Assembly (NCBI RefSeq): GCF_900108175.1
Contig: NZ_FNVO01000026.1
Coordinates: forward strand, 1 to 64,000
Source: Thermomonospora echinospora
Lineage (GTDB): Bacteria; Actinomycetota; Actinomycetes; Streptosporangiales; Streptosporangiaceae
DNA: 64,000 bases
Direction: 5' to 3'
Within the stretch, counting starts at the first letter, position 1. Each line of letters opens with the position of its first letter. A program made the position numbers and the translations under genes. The notes below the pieces were generated by a model. It was not told the DNA's origin. It saw only the letters and a program-made list of their open reading frames with translations, and searched no databases. Below are positions 9,867 to 17,961 of this stretch, piece after piece.

Positions 9867-10691
9867 ATGTCCGTCACCACAGACAACGACTCCGCCGCCG
9901 GGACCGGCACGCAGCCGGTCGCCCGGGTCGCCCTGGTCACCGGTGCCACGAGCGGGATCGGGCTGTCCTGCGCACGGCTGCTCGCCCAGCAGGGCCACCG
10001 GGTGTTCATCTGCGCCCGCAGCGAGGAGGCCATCGCCGACACCGTCAAGACCCTGCAGAACGAGGGGCTCGACGTGGACGGGACCGCCGCCGACGTGCGT
10101 TCGCAGGAGGACGTCGCCCGCCTCGTCCGCGCCGCGGTGGACCGGTTCGGCACCATCGACGTGCTGGTGAACAACGCCGGCCGCAGCGGCGGCGGGGTGA
10201 CCGCCGACATCGGCGACGACCTGTGGGCCGATGTCATCGCCACCAACCTCACCAGTGTCTTCGTGGTGACCCGCGAGGTGCTGAACGCGGGCGGGATGCG
10301 GGTCAAGTCCCGCGGCCGGATCATCAACATCGCCTCCACCGCCGGCAAGCAGGGCGTGGTGCTGGGCGCGCCGTACTCGGCCTCCAAGCACGGCGTCGTC
10401 GGCTTCACCAAGGCGCTGGGGAACGAACTGGCGCCGACCGGTATCACGGTCAACGCGGTGTGCCCCGGCTATGTCGAGACGCCGATGGCGCAGCGGGTCC
10501 GGCAGGGCTACGCGGAGGCGTACTCCACCAGCGAGGAGGCGATCCTGGAGCGCTTCCAGGCCAAGATCCCGCTGGGCCGGTACTCCACCCCGGACGAGGT
10601 GGCGGGGCTGGTCGGCTACCTCGCCTCCGACACCGCCGCCTCGATCACCGCGCAGGCGCTCAACGTCTGCGGCGGCCTGGGCAACTTCTGA
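9867..10691 (+). CDS. polyketide C-9 ketoreductase (SDR)
   Basis: 274 residues, ActIII/UrdD-like. Seen: VALVTGATSGIGLSCARLLA (NADPH loop), VLVNNAGRSGGG, Ser in IINIASTAGKQG, and YSASKHGVVGFTK with the Tyr/Lys pair. GGLTADI-type residues appear as GGGVTADIGDDLW, characteristic of type II PKS ketoreductases. It reduces the C-9 carbonyl of the nascent chain, which also fixes first-ring folding. RBS GAGGAG precedes the ATG. The first 14 residues (SVTTDNDSAAGTGT) are a flexible leader. Confidence 0.95.
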   Translation: MSVTTDNDSAAGTGTQPVARVALVTGATSGIGLSCARLLAQQGHRVFICARSEEAIADTVKTLQNEGLDVDGTAADVRSQEDVARLVRAAVDRFGTIDVLVNNAGRSGGGVTADIGDDLWADVIATNLTSVFVVTREVLNAGGMRVKSRGRIINIASTAGKQGVVLGAPYSASKHGVVGFTKALGNELAPTGITVNAVCPGYVETPMAQRVRQGYAEAYSTSEEAILERFQAKIPLGRYSTPDEVAGLVGYLASDTAASITAQALNVCGGLGNF

Positions 10692-10704
10692 GAGGAACGG
10701 GACA

Positions 10705-11670
10705 GTGTCACAGAAGACCACCGGGGACGAGACCACCGGACGCGAGGTCGAGCACACCATCACCGTGCGGGCGAGTGCCGAGCAGGTGTACCGGCTGCTG
10801 GCCGAGGTGGAGAACTGGCCGCGGCTGTTCCCACCGTCGGTGCACGTGGAGTACTTGGAGCGCGACGGCACCGACGAGCGGATCCGCATCTGGGCCACCG
10901 CCAACGGCGAGGCCAAGAACTGGACCTCGCGCCGCAAACTGGACCCCGAGAACCTGCGCATCGACTTCTGGCAGGAGGTCTCCGCGCCGCCTGTGGCGGA
11001 GATGACCGGCGCCTGGCTGATCGAGCCGGCCGGATCGGCGGAGACGCGGCTGCGGCTGCTGCACTGGTACCGGGCGATCGACGACGACCCGGAGGGACTG
11101 GCCTGGATCGACCAGGCCGTCGACCGCAACAGCCAGGAGGAGCTGCCGGCACTGAAGTCGGCGCTGGAGGAGGCGAGCGCGGACGACGGGCTGACGCTGT
11201 CGTTCATCGACTCGGTCGAGGTCGACGGATCGGTCAAGGACCTGTACGACTTCGTCAATGAGGCGGGCCGGTGGCGGGAGCGGCTGCCGCACGTCGCCGC
11301 CGTGCGGCTCACCGAGGACACGCCGGGTCTGCAGGTGCTGCGGATGGACACCCTCACCAAGGACGGCTCCTCGCACACCACCGAGTCGGTCCGGGTCTGC
11401 TTCCCCCACCACCGCATCGTCTACAAGCAGACCACGCTGCCGGCACTGATGAGCCTGCACACCGGCTACTGGGAGTTCGAGGAGACGGGCGACGGCACGG
11501 CCAGGGCCAGCTCCCAGCACACCGTCGTGATCAACGCGGCGCGGATCCCGGAGATCCTCGGCCCGGACGCCGGGGTGCCGGAGGCGCGGGCCTTCATCCG
11601 CGAGGCGCTCGGCGGCAACAGCCGGGCGACGCTGGAGCTGGCCAAGAAGTACGCCGAAGCCCGGCGCTGA
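10705..11670 (+). CDS. didomain aromatase/cyclase (SRPBCC)
   Basis: 321 residues with two START/SRPBCC domains in tandem: about 10-150 (VEHTITVRASAEQVYRLLAE, WPRLFPPSVHVEYLE) and about 165-320 (SFIDSVEVDGSVKDLYDFVN, AGRWRERLPHVAAVRLTED). Didomain enzymes of the ActVII/UrdL/PgaL type dehydrate and aromatise the first ring of C-9-reduced chains, which agrees with the neighbouring ketoreductase. The start is GTG at 10705, after GAGGAACGGGACA and 13 bases after the ketoreductase stop; a longer open frame upstream is only an overlap. Confidence 0.94.
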   Translation: MSQKTTGDETTGREVEHTITVRASAEQVYRLLAEVENWPRLFPPSVHVEYLERDGTDERIRIWATANGEAKNWTSRRKLDPENLRIDFWQEVSAPPVAEMTGAWLIEPAGSAETRLRLLHWYRAIDDDPEGLAWIDQAVDRNSQEELPALKSALEEASADDGLTLSFIDSVEVDGSVKDLYDFVNEAGRWRERLPHVAAVRLTEDTPGLQVLRMDTLTKDGSSHTTESVRVCFPHHRIVYKQTTLPALMSLHTGYWEFEETGDGTARASSQHTVVINAARIPEILGPDAGVPEARAFIREALGGNSRATLELAKKYAEARR

Positions 11671-11673
11671 CCG

Positions 11674-13746
11674 ATGGCGGACACGGCCACACGGGCCGTC
11701 CGAGGGGCCGGCGCGCTCGACGCCGACGTGGTCGTCGTCGGCGCCGGACCCGTCGGGCTGCTGCTCGCGGGAGACCTGGCGGAACAGGAGGTGCGCACCG
11801 TCGTGGTGGAGATGCTGGCCGAGCCCATGGCCGAGTCCCGGGCGTCCACCCTGCACGCGCGCACCATGGAGCTGCTCGCGGAACGGGGCGTGCTGGAGCG
11901 GCTCGGCGAACTGCCCGACGGCGGTCCCGGGCACTTCGGCGGCATCCGGATCGACCTGACCGAGGCCGACCCCGACCACCCGTACGCCGGGCAGTGGAAA
12001 TGCCCTCAGACCAGGCTGGAGGCGGTGCTCCAGGAACGAGCGGTGCGGGCTGGAGCCGACCTGCGGCGCGGGTGGCGGCTGCAACGCCTCGACGACCGGG
12101 GCGACCTCGTCACCGCCGGGATCCGCGCGACCGACGGGACCGAACGGACGCTGACCGCCGCGTACCTGGTGGGCTGCGACGGCGAACGGTCCACGGTCCG
12201 TGGGCTCGCCGGCTTCGAGCTCGCCGGCACCGAGGCCCGGCGGGAGATGCTGCGCGCCGACATCGCCGGCATCGACATACCGGACCGGCGCTTCGAACGG
12301 CTGCCGAAGGGGCTGGCCACCGCGCACCGCTGGCCGGACGGCAGTACCCGGGTCATGGTGCACGTGTACGGCGTGCGCCCCCGCGCGCACCAGGGACCTC
12401 CGACGTTCAACGAGGTGGCGGCCGCCTGGGCGGAGGTGACCGGAGAACAGATCGGGCACGGCACGCCGTTGTGGCTCAATGCCTTCGACGACGCACGCCG
12501 GCAGGTGACGCGGTACCGCCGGGGCCGGGTCCTGCTCGCCGGCGACGCCGCCCACGTGCAGATGCCGGTCGGCGGGCAGGCGCTCAACCTGGGCCTCCAG
12601 GACGCGGCCGACCTCGGCGGGCCGCTCGCCGACCGGGTGGCGGGCCGGATCGGCGACGACGCCCTGGACGGCTACCACGAGCGGCGCCATGCCGTCGGTG
12701 CCCGCACGCTCAGCAACATCCAGGTGCAGTCGCTGCTGCTGCTCGAAGGGAGGGACGTGGAACCGCTCCGAGAGGTCTTCGCCGGGCTGCTGGAGCTCGG
12801 CCCGGTACGCCGCGCCGCGGCCGGCGCGATCAGCCAGATCGGCGAGCCCGCCACCTGGGCCATCGGCCGGCCGGCGGGCGCGCGGCCGCCGGTGCCGGGC
12901 CCGCCGACCGCGCGCCCGGTAGCGCCGGCGTCACCGCCGGCACGCACGCACACGCCACACCAAGGAAAGGGACACAGGATGGAACGGCTGGAGAACAAGA
13001 CCGCGCTGGTCACCGGGTCGAGCCGGGGCATCGGCCGGGCCGTCGCGCTGCGACTGGCGGAGGAGGGCGCGCTGGTCGCCGTGCACTACGCCACGCAGCG
13101 GGACGCGGCCGAGGAGACCGTACGGCTGATCGAGCAGGACGGCGGGCGCGCCTTCGCCGTGCAGGCCGAACTCGGCGTGCCCGGTGACGTGCACGAGCTG
13201 TTCCTCGGGCTGGAGCACGAGCTCAAGGCGCGCACCGGGGAGACCGTGCTGAACATCCTGGTCAACAACGCGGCCATCACCACGCCGGCGGGGCAGACGC
13301 CGGAGGACGTCACCCCCGAGGACCTGGACCGGCTGTACGCGGTCAACGTCAAGGCCCCGTTCTTCATCGTGCAGCGCGCCCTGCCGCTGCTGTCCGCCGG
13401 CGGCCGGATCATCAACGTCTCGTCCGGGCTGACCCGGCTGGCCAACCCCGAGCAGGTGGCGTACGCGATGACCAAGGGCGCCGTCGAGCAGATCACCCTG
13501 CACCTGGCCCGCCATCTCGCGCCGCGCGGCATCACGGTCAACACCGTGGCGCCCGGCATCACCAACAACGGCAGCGCGATCTTCGACGTTCCGGAGGCGG
13601 TGCAGCAGATGGCACAGCTGTCGGCGTTCAAGCGGGTCGGCGAGGCGGCGGACGTCGCCGACGTGATCCGCTTCCTGGCGACCGACGAGGCTCGGTGGAT
13701 CACCGGGGCGTTCGTCGACGCCAGCGGCGGCACGCTGCTCGGTTGA
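11674..13746 (+). CDS. FAD monooxygenase-SDR fusion (UrdM/PgaM/JadF-like)
   Basis: 690 residues in one frame. Residues 1 to about 400 are a flavoprotein hydroxylase: DVVVVGAGPVGLLLAGDLAE, YLVGCDGERSTVRG, and [20 protein letters not shown]. This part stops early and lacks the C-terminal thioredoxin-like tail. A Pro/Ala-rich linker (about 402-434) leads to an SDR (436-690) with TALVTGSSRGIGRA, VNNAAITTP, INVSSGL and YAMTK. Such fusions occur at exactly this place in angucycline clusters (UrdM, PgaM, JadF), where the two halves carry out late hydroxylation/dehydration and C-6 ketoreduction. The start lies 4 bases after the aromatase stop. A second start inside the gene is listed separately. Confidence 0.93.
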   Translation: MADTATRAVRGAGALDADVVVVGAGPVGLLLAGDLAEQEVRTVVVEMLAEPMAESRASTLHARTMELLAERGVLERLGELPDGGPGHFGGIRIDLTEADPDHPYAGQWKCPQTRLEAVLQERAVRAGADLRRGWRLQRLDDRGDLVTAGIRATDGTERTLTAAYLVGCDGERSTVRGLAGFELAGTEARREMLRADIAGIDIPDRRFERLPKGLATAHRWPDGSTRVMVHVYGVRPRAHQGPPTFNEVAAAWAEVTGEQIGHGTPLWLNAFDDARRQVTRYRRGRVLLAGDAAHVQMPVGGQALNLGLQDAADLGGPLADRVAGRIGDDALDGYHERRHAVGARTLSNIQVQSLLLLEGRDVEPLREVFAGLLELGPVRRAAAGAISQIGEPATWAIGRPAGARPPVPGPPTARPVAPASPPARTHTPHQGKGHRMERLENKTALVTGSSRGIGRAVALRLAEEGALVAVHYATQRDAAEETVRLIEQDGGRAFAVQAELGVPGDVHELFLGLEHELKARTGETVLNILVNNAAITTPAGQTPEDVTPEDLDRLYAVNVKAPFFIVQRALPLLSAGGRIINVSSGLTRLANPEQVAYAMTKGAVEQITLHLARHLAPRGITVNTVAPGITNNGSAIFDVPEAVQQMAQLSAFKRVGEAADVADVIRFLATDEARWITGAFVDASGGTLLG
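12979..13746 (+). CDS. stand-alone SDR from internal start of the fusion gene
   Basis: In-frame ATG at codon 436 of the fusion, preceded by AAGGAAAGGG at good spacing. It would yield a free 255-residue ketoreductase starting MERLENKTALVTGSSRGIGR. Internal initiation producing both the full fusion and a separate reductase is established for PgaM; here it is inferred from the strong ribosome site, its position exactly at the domain boundary, and the long Pro-rich stretch before it. Complete SDR active site: Ser in NVSSG, Tyr and Lys in YAMTK. Confidence 0.7.
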   Translation: MERLENKTALVTGSSRGIGRAVALRLAEEGALVAVHYATQRDAAEETVRLIEQDGGRAFAVQAELGVPGDVHELFLGLEHELKARTGETVLNILVNNAAITTPAGQTPEDVTPEDLDRLYAVNVKAPFFIVQRALPLLSAGGRIINVSSGLTRLANPEQVAYAMTKGAVEQITLHLARHLAPRGITVNTVAPGITNNGSAIFDVPEAVQQMAQLSAFKRVGEAADVADVIRFLATDEARWITGAFVDASGGTLLG

Positions 13747-13784
13747 CCACTCGCATCGGTTGAGTACTCGGCATCTCGGGAGTA
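13741..13784 (+). repeat. short direct and inverted repeats before the carboxylase beta gene
   Basis: GGTTGANNACTCG occurs at 13741-13753 and again at 13758-13770, 17 bases apart; the first copy covers the stop codon of the SDR. The second overlaps an inverted repeat TACTC (13765-13769)/GAGTA (13780-13784). Possible activator or repressor site for the acc genes; function unknown. Confidence 0.4.
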
Positions 13785-13794
13785 GCGGGGTCCA

Positions 13795-15402
13795 ATGACC
13801 ACGGCACAGGAAACGATGACCGCACCGGAACCGGCTGCGGAAGGGAGGCCGGACAGCCTCGCCGACCGGATCGAGCGGCTGCGGGAGGTGAAGCGGCGGG
13901 TCCGCGAGGGGCCCGATCCGGTGGCGACCGAACGGCAGCACGCCAAGGGCAAGCTGACCGCCTACGAACGCATCGACCTGCTGCTCGACCCGGGCACTTT
14001 CACCGAGGTGGAGCCGCTGCGCCGGCACCGGGCGACGGGCTTTGGGCTGGAGCGGCGGCGCCCGCACAGCGACGGCGTGGTCACCGGTTGGGGCCGGGTC
14101 GGCGGCCGGACCGTGTTCGTCTACGCCCACGACTTCCGCGTCTTCGGCGGCGCGCTCGGCGAGGCGCACGCCCAGAAGATCCAGAAGATCATGGACATGG
14201 CGCTGGCCGCGGGCGCCCCGCTGGTCTCGCTGAACGACGGCGCGGGCGCGCGCATCCAGGAGGGCGTGTCCGCGCTGGCCGGGTACGGCGGCATCTTCCA
14301 GCGCAACACCCGGGCGTCCGGCGTCATCCCGCAGATCAGCGTGATGCTCGGCCCGTGCGCGGGCGGGGCGGCCTACTCGCCGGCGCTCACCGACTTCGTC
14401 TTCGCGGTCCGCGGCATCTCCCAGATGTTCATCACCGGCCCGGACGTGGTCGCGGCGGTGACCGGGGAGGAGGTGACGCACGAGGGCCTCGGCGGTGCGG
14501 ACGTGCACGGCGGGGTCTCCGGCACCGCGCACTTCGTCTACGACGACGAGGAGACCTGCCTGGCGGAGGTACGGTACCTGCTGTCCATGCTGCCGTCCAA
14601 CAACCGCGAGCTCCCGCCGGTGGTGCCCTGCACCGACCCGCCGGACCGGCGGCTGGAGCGCGTCCGCGACCTGGTGCCGCTGGACGGCAACCGGTCCTAC
14701 GACGTGCGCGAGGTGATCGCGGAGATCGTCGACGACGAGGAGTTCCTGGAGGTGCACGCCGACTGGGCCCGCAACCTGGTGTGCGGGTTCGCCCGGTTGG
14801 ACGGCCACGTGGTCGGCGTGGTGGCGAGCCAGCCCGCCATGCTGGCCGGGGTCCTGGACATCGACGCCAGCGAGAAGGGCGCGCGGTTCGTCCAGTTCTG
14901 CGACGCCTTCACCATCCCGCTGCTGACGCTGGTGGACGTGCCCGGGTTCCTGCCGGGGGTGCGGCAGGAGCACGACGGCATCATCAGGCGCGGCGCGAAA
15001 CTGCTGTACGCCTACTGCAACGCCACGGTGCCGCGCGTCTCGGTGGTGCTGCGCAAGGCGTACGGCGGGGCGTACATCGTGATGGACTCGCGGTCGATCG
15101 GCGCGGACCTGGCGCTGGTGTGGCCGGGCAACGAGATCGCGGTGATGGGCGCCGATGCCGCCGCGGACGTGATCTTCCGCAGGGAGATCGCGGCGGCGGA
15201 GGACCCGGCCGCGACCCGCGCGCGGAAGATCGGGGAATACCGCGACCGGCTGGTGCACCCCTACTACGCGGCCGAGCACGGGCTGGTGGACGACGTGATC
15301 GACCCGGTGGACACCCGGGCCGTGCTGGTCCGGGCGTTCGCAATGCTGCGGCACAAGGACGCCGCTCTGCCGCACCGCAAGCACGGCAACCCGCCCCAGT
15401 GA
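13795..15402 (+). CDS. acyl-CoA carboxylase beta chain (carboxyltransferase)
   Basis: 535 residues, PccB/AccD-like. It moves the carboxyl group from biotin to acyl-CoA, giving the extender unit for the PKS. Seen: the acyl-CoA-binding region VSLNDGAGARIQEGVSALAG, GPCAGGAAYSPALTDF (oxyanion Gly pair), TGPDVVAAVTGEEVTHEGLG, and in the second half VDVPGFLPGVRQEH, KAYGGAYIVMDSRSIGAD and GADAAADVIFR. It follows the core after 48 bases and is read with the epsilon gene. Actinobacterial carboxylases with alpha, beta and epsilon chains are well known; JadJ and related proteins supply malonyl-CoA in jadomycin biosynthesis. Confidence 0.96.
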   Translation: MTTAQETMTAPEPAAEGRPDSLADRIERLREVKRRVREGPDPVATERQHAKGKLTAYERIDLLLDPGTFTEVEPLRRHRATGFGLERRRPHSDGVVTGWGRVGGRTVFVYAHDFRVFGGALGEAHAQKIQKIMDMALAAGAPLVSLNDGAGARIQEGVSALAGYGGIFQRNTRASGVIPQISVMLGPCAGGAAYSPALTDFVFAVRGISQMFITGPDVVAAVTGEEVTHEGLGGADVHGGVSGTAHFVYDDEETCLAEVRYLLSMLPSNNRELPPVVPCTDPPDRRLERVRDLVPLDGNRSYDVREVIAEIVDDEEFLEVHADWARNLVCGFARLDGHVVGVVASQPAMLAGVLDIDASEKGARFVQFCDAFTIPLLTLVDVPGFLPGVRQEHDGIIRRGAKLLYAYCNATVPRVSVVLRKAYGGAYIVMDSRSIGADLALVWPGNEIAVMGADAAADVIFRREIAAAEDPAATRARKIGEYRDRLVHPYYAAEHGLVDDVIDPVDTRAVLVRAFAMLRHKDAALPHRKHGNPPQ

Positions 15403-15458
15403 GCCCGATGGACGCCGAGCCCGACGGGCCGGAAAACAGCGAGAGAGCGATTCGAGCG

Positions 15459-15680
15459 ATGAGTGAGCACACGGACGTGCCGTTGCTGCGCGTCGAGAAG
15501 GGCACCCTGGACCCGCTGGAGCTCGCCGCGGTCACCGTGGTGCTGCTGCACCGGTTGAACGCGGCGCGGCGGGAGCCGGAGCCGGGCTCGTGGCCGTCGG
15601 CCGTCTCGGCCCCGTGGCGGCGTCCCGAGCGGATCCCCGCCTACCGGGGGCCGCGCAGCTGGCAGGCGCAGGCCGCCTGA
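15459..15680 (+). CDS. acyl-CoA carboxylase epsilon subunit
   Basis: 73 residues. LLRVEKGTLDPLELAAVTVVLLHRL is the conserved core of actinobacterial epsilon chains, which link alpha and beta chains and stimulate activity; the tail WRRPERIPAYRGPRSWQ is also typical. The ATG at 15459 has a purine-rich GAGAGAG upstream and matches the usual length; an in-frame ATG at 15408 would add 17 residues but has no ribosome site. Directly downstream of the beta chain. Confidence 0.88.
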   Translation: MSEHTDVPLLRVEKGTLDPLELAAVTVVLLHRLNAARREPEPGSWPSAVSAPWRRPERIPAYRGPRSWQAQAA

Positions 15681-15715
15681 CGGCGTGCCTCGCCCCCTGA
15701 CGAACGGAGACTGAT

Positions 15716-16702
15716 ATGCAAGTCGGGCTGCTCTTCGACCTGCGCAACCCCGAGCCCTGGCAGCGTCCCTGGACCGACCACTACGCCCGCTCCCTGGAAC
15801 TGTGCGAGGAGGCCGACCGGCGCGGCGTGGGCGGTCTCTGGTTCACCGAGCACCACCTGTTCGAGGACGGCTATCTGCCGCAGCCGCTGACCATGGCCGC
15901 CGCCGCGGCGGCGCGTACCCGCAACGCCCGCATCGGCACCGCGGTGATGCTGCCGAACCTGCGCCACCCGGCGCACATCGCCGAGGAGGCCGCCGTCGTG
16001 GACCTCATCAGCGGCGGCCGGCTCGAACTCGGCTTCGGTGCCGGCTACGGGGTGCTGGAGTACGCGCTGTTCGGTGCGGACCACGGGCGCCGCTTCCGCA
16101 ACGTCGAGCGGAACATCGGCGAGGTCCTGCGGCTGTGGAGGGAGGCGGACGTCACCCCGCTGCCGGTGCAGGATCCGGTGCCCGTGTGGGGCGGGTTCTA
16201 CGGGCCGCGCGGCGCCGGCATCGCGGGCCGCCTGGGCCTCGGTCTGCTGCACATCTCCCCCGAGATGTTCGAGCACTACCGTGCGGGCCTGGTGGAGGGC
16301 GGGCACGACCCGGCCTCGGCACGCGTGTCGGACCTGCTGCCGGTGATCCTGGCCGACGACCCCGAGGCCGCCTGGCCCCGGGTCGCCCCCCACCTGGCCC
16401 ACCAGAAGAACACCTACCGCGCGACCTGGGCGGCAGGCACCGACCTGCCAACACCACCGCTGCTGCATCCGGAGGACTTCCCGGAGGAGCGGCCCGCCGA
16501 CGGGTCGTGGACCATGCTGGAGATCCTCACCCCCGAGGACGCGGCGGTGCGCATCCACGAGAAGATCCGCGGGCTGCCGGTCCAGCACCTCATCTTCTGG
16601 GCGAGCGTCGCGGGCATGCCGGACGACCTGGTGGTCCGCAACATCGAACTGATCACGGACAGGCTGCCGGAACTGCTGGAGAAGGCGTCGGCCGGTGGGT
16701 AG
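15716..16702 (+). CDS. luciferase-like (LLM) flavin-dependent oxidoreductase
   Basis: 328 residues, bacterial luciferase fold. The N-terminus MQVGLLFDLRNPEPW, the GLWFTEHHLF strand, IGTAVMLPNLRHPAHIAEEA and the block SGGRLELGFGAGYGVLEYAL are standard for FMNH2- or F420-dependent members. In polyketide clusters such enzymes serve as tailoring oxygenases or reductases. ATG preceded by ACGGAG, 35 bases after the epsilon gene; its end overlaps the MFS gene by 8 bases, so it belongs to the biosynthetic operon. Cofactor (FMN or F420) cannot be decided by eye. Confidence 0.88.
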   Translation: MQVGLLFDLRNPEPWQRPWTDHYARSLELCEEADRRGVGGLWFTEHHLFEDGYLPQPLTMAAAAAARTRNARIGTAVMLPNLRHPAHIAEEAAVVDLISGGRLELGFGAGYGVLEYALFGADHGRRFRNVERNIGEVLRLWREADVTPLPVQDPVPVWGGFYGPRGAGIAGRLGLGLLHISPEMFEHYRAGLVEGGHDPASARVSDLLPVILADDPEAAWPRVAPHLAHQKNTYRATWAAGTDLPTPPLLHPEDFPEERPADGSWTMLEILTPEDAAVRIHEKIRGLPVQHLIFWASVAGMPDDLVVRNIELITDRLPELLEKASAGG

Positions 16703-17906
16703 CCCGCACGCCGCGGCGGTCCGGCGCCGCACCGGTCGGGACGGATGGCCGCTGCTGTTCGTCCTGTCGGGGAACATGCTGCTCGACGCCGTCGAGGTCT
16801 CGGTGGTGCTGGTGGCGCTCCCGGCCATCGGCGCCGATCTCGGGCTGGACCTGTGGTCGGTGCAGTGGCTGATGAGCGGATTCGCCCTCGGATTCGCCGT
16901 GTTCCTGCTGCTGGGGCCGCGGCTGACCGCCGCCTGGGGGCTGCGCAGGAGCTACCTCGTCGCGATGCTGGTGTTCGCCGCCGCCTCTCTCGCCGGGGGG
17001 CTGAGCACGAGCATGACGCTCCTCGTGGCCTCCCGGGTGGTCAAAGGGGCCTGCGCGGCGCTGACCGCGCCGGCGGGGCTGGCGCTGATCGGCGAGACGT
17101 TCCCTTCCGGGCCGCGGCAGCGCAGAGCCGTGTCGGTGTACTCGATGTTCGGGGCGTACGGGTTCAGCCTGGGACTGGTGCTGTCCGGGGTCCTCGTCGC
17201 CGATGACTGGCACTGGACGTTCCTCTTCCCCGCTCCGGTGGCTCTGCTGCTGCTGGCGGTGGGGCATCGCGTCATACCGGACGTCAAAGGGCAGGCGCCG
17301 CCGGTGTTCGGCGCGGCACTGTTCCGCAACGGGCCGTTGATGCGCGCGGTGGCGGGCGCGGGCAGCCTGAACGGTGTCTACATCGGCCTGCTGCTGCTCG
17401 CGACGTTCACCATGAGCGGGAGCCTCGGATGGCAGGCATGGCAGACCGCGCTCGCGCTGCTGCCCGCCTGCCTGCCGCTGGCGATCTCCGTGCCGTTCGC
17501 CGGGCACCTGATCCAGCGGTTCGGCACGTCCCGGCTGATCGCGGCCGGGGCGCTGCTCGCGTTCGCGGCGCAACTGCTCGCGCTGGCCCTGTCCGGCCGG
17601 GACTCCTACGGCGGAGCCCTGCTGCCGTCACTGCTTCTGGTCGGGGCGGCGTTCGTGGTGTCGTTCGCCGCCCTGAACATGCAGGCGACCCAGAGCACCG
17701 CCCCCGCCCTGCGCCGCGCAGCGGTCCCCGTCTATCAGACGGGGGTCCAGATCGGCAGCGTCGTCATGCTGCCGCTGGTCGCCGCGCTGCTGAACGCACC
17801 GGGTGGGCAGCGGTCGGCACTGCTGGCCACCTCGGTGCTCGCCGCCCTCGGGCTCGCCGTCGCCGCCACCGGCCTGCGCACCCGCCCCGGCGCGGGAGAG
17901 TCCTGA
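16695..17906 (+). CDS. MFS exporter
   Basis: 403 residues, GTG start overlapping the LLM gene. About 12 membrane helices, e.g. LLFVLSGNMLLDAVEVSVVL, FALGFAVFLLLGPRL, LLLLATFTMSG, LLPSLLLVGAAFVVSFAAL. Between TM2 and TM3 is GPRLTAAWGLRRSY, the motif-A loop of the major facilitator superfamily. Resembles drug-H+ antiporters but shorter than the 14-helix QacA type. Last gene of the plus-strand polyketide operon, so product export or self-protection is likely. Confidence 0.88.
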   Translation: MGSPHAAAVRRRTGRDGWPLLFVLSGNMLLDAVEVSVVLVALPAIGADLGLDLWSVQWLMSGFALGFAVFLLLGPRLTAAWGLRRSYLVAMLVFAAASLAGGLSTSMTLLVASRVVKGACAALTAPAGLALIGETFPSGPRQRRAVSVYSMFGAYGFSLGLVLSGVLVADDWHWTFLFPAPVALLLLAVGHRVIPDVKGQAPPVFGAALFRNGPLMRAVAGAGSLNGVYIGLLLLATFTMSGSLGWQAWQTALALLPACLPLAISVPFAGHLIQRFGTSRLIAAGALLAFAAQLLALALSGRDSYGGALLPSLLLVGAAFVVSFAALNMQATQSTAPALRRAAVPVYQTGVQIGSVVMLPLVAALLNAPGGQRSALLATSVLAALGLAVAATGLRTRPGAGES

Positions 17907-17961
17907 ACCGGCGGACTCCTGGAGCCGCGAACGCCCGCCCCGAGGGGACCGTTGCGGAAAC

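Noticed and set aside
8174-10453. 759-codon minus-strand frame opposite CLF, ACP and ketoreductase
   Set aside because: Shadow of three genes with intact active sites.
12931-15384. 817-codon minus-strand frame opposite the fusion gene and carboxylase beta gene
   Set aside because: Long only because of the codon bias of the opposite strand; no domain, and the plus strand carries complete conserved enzymes.
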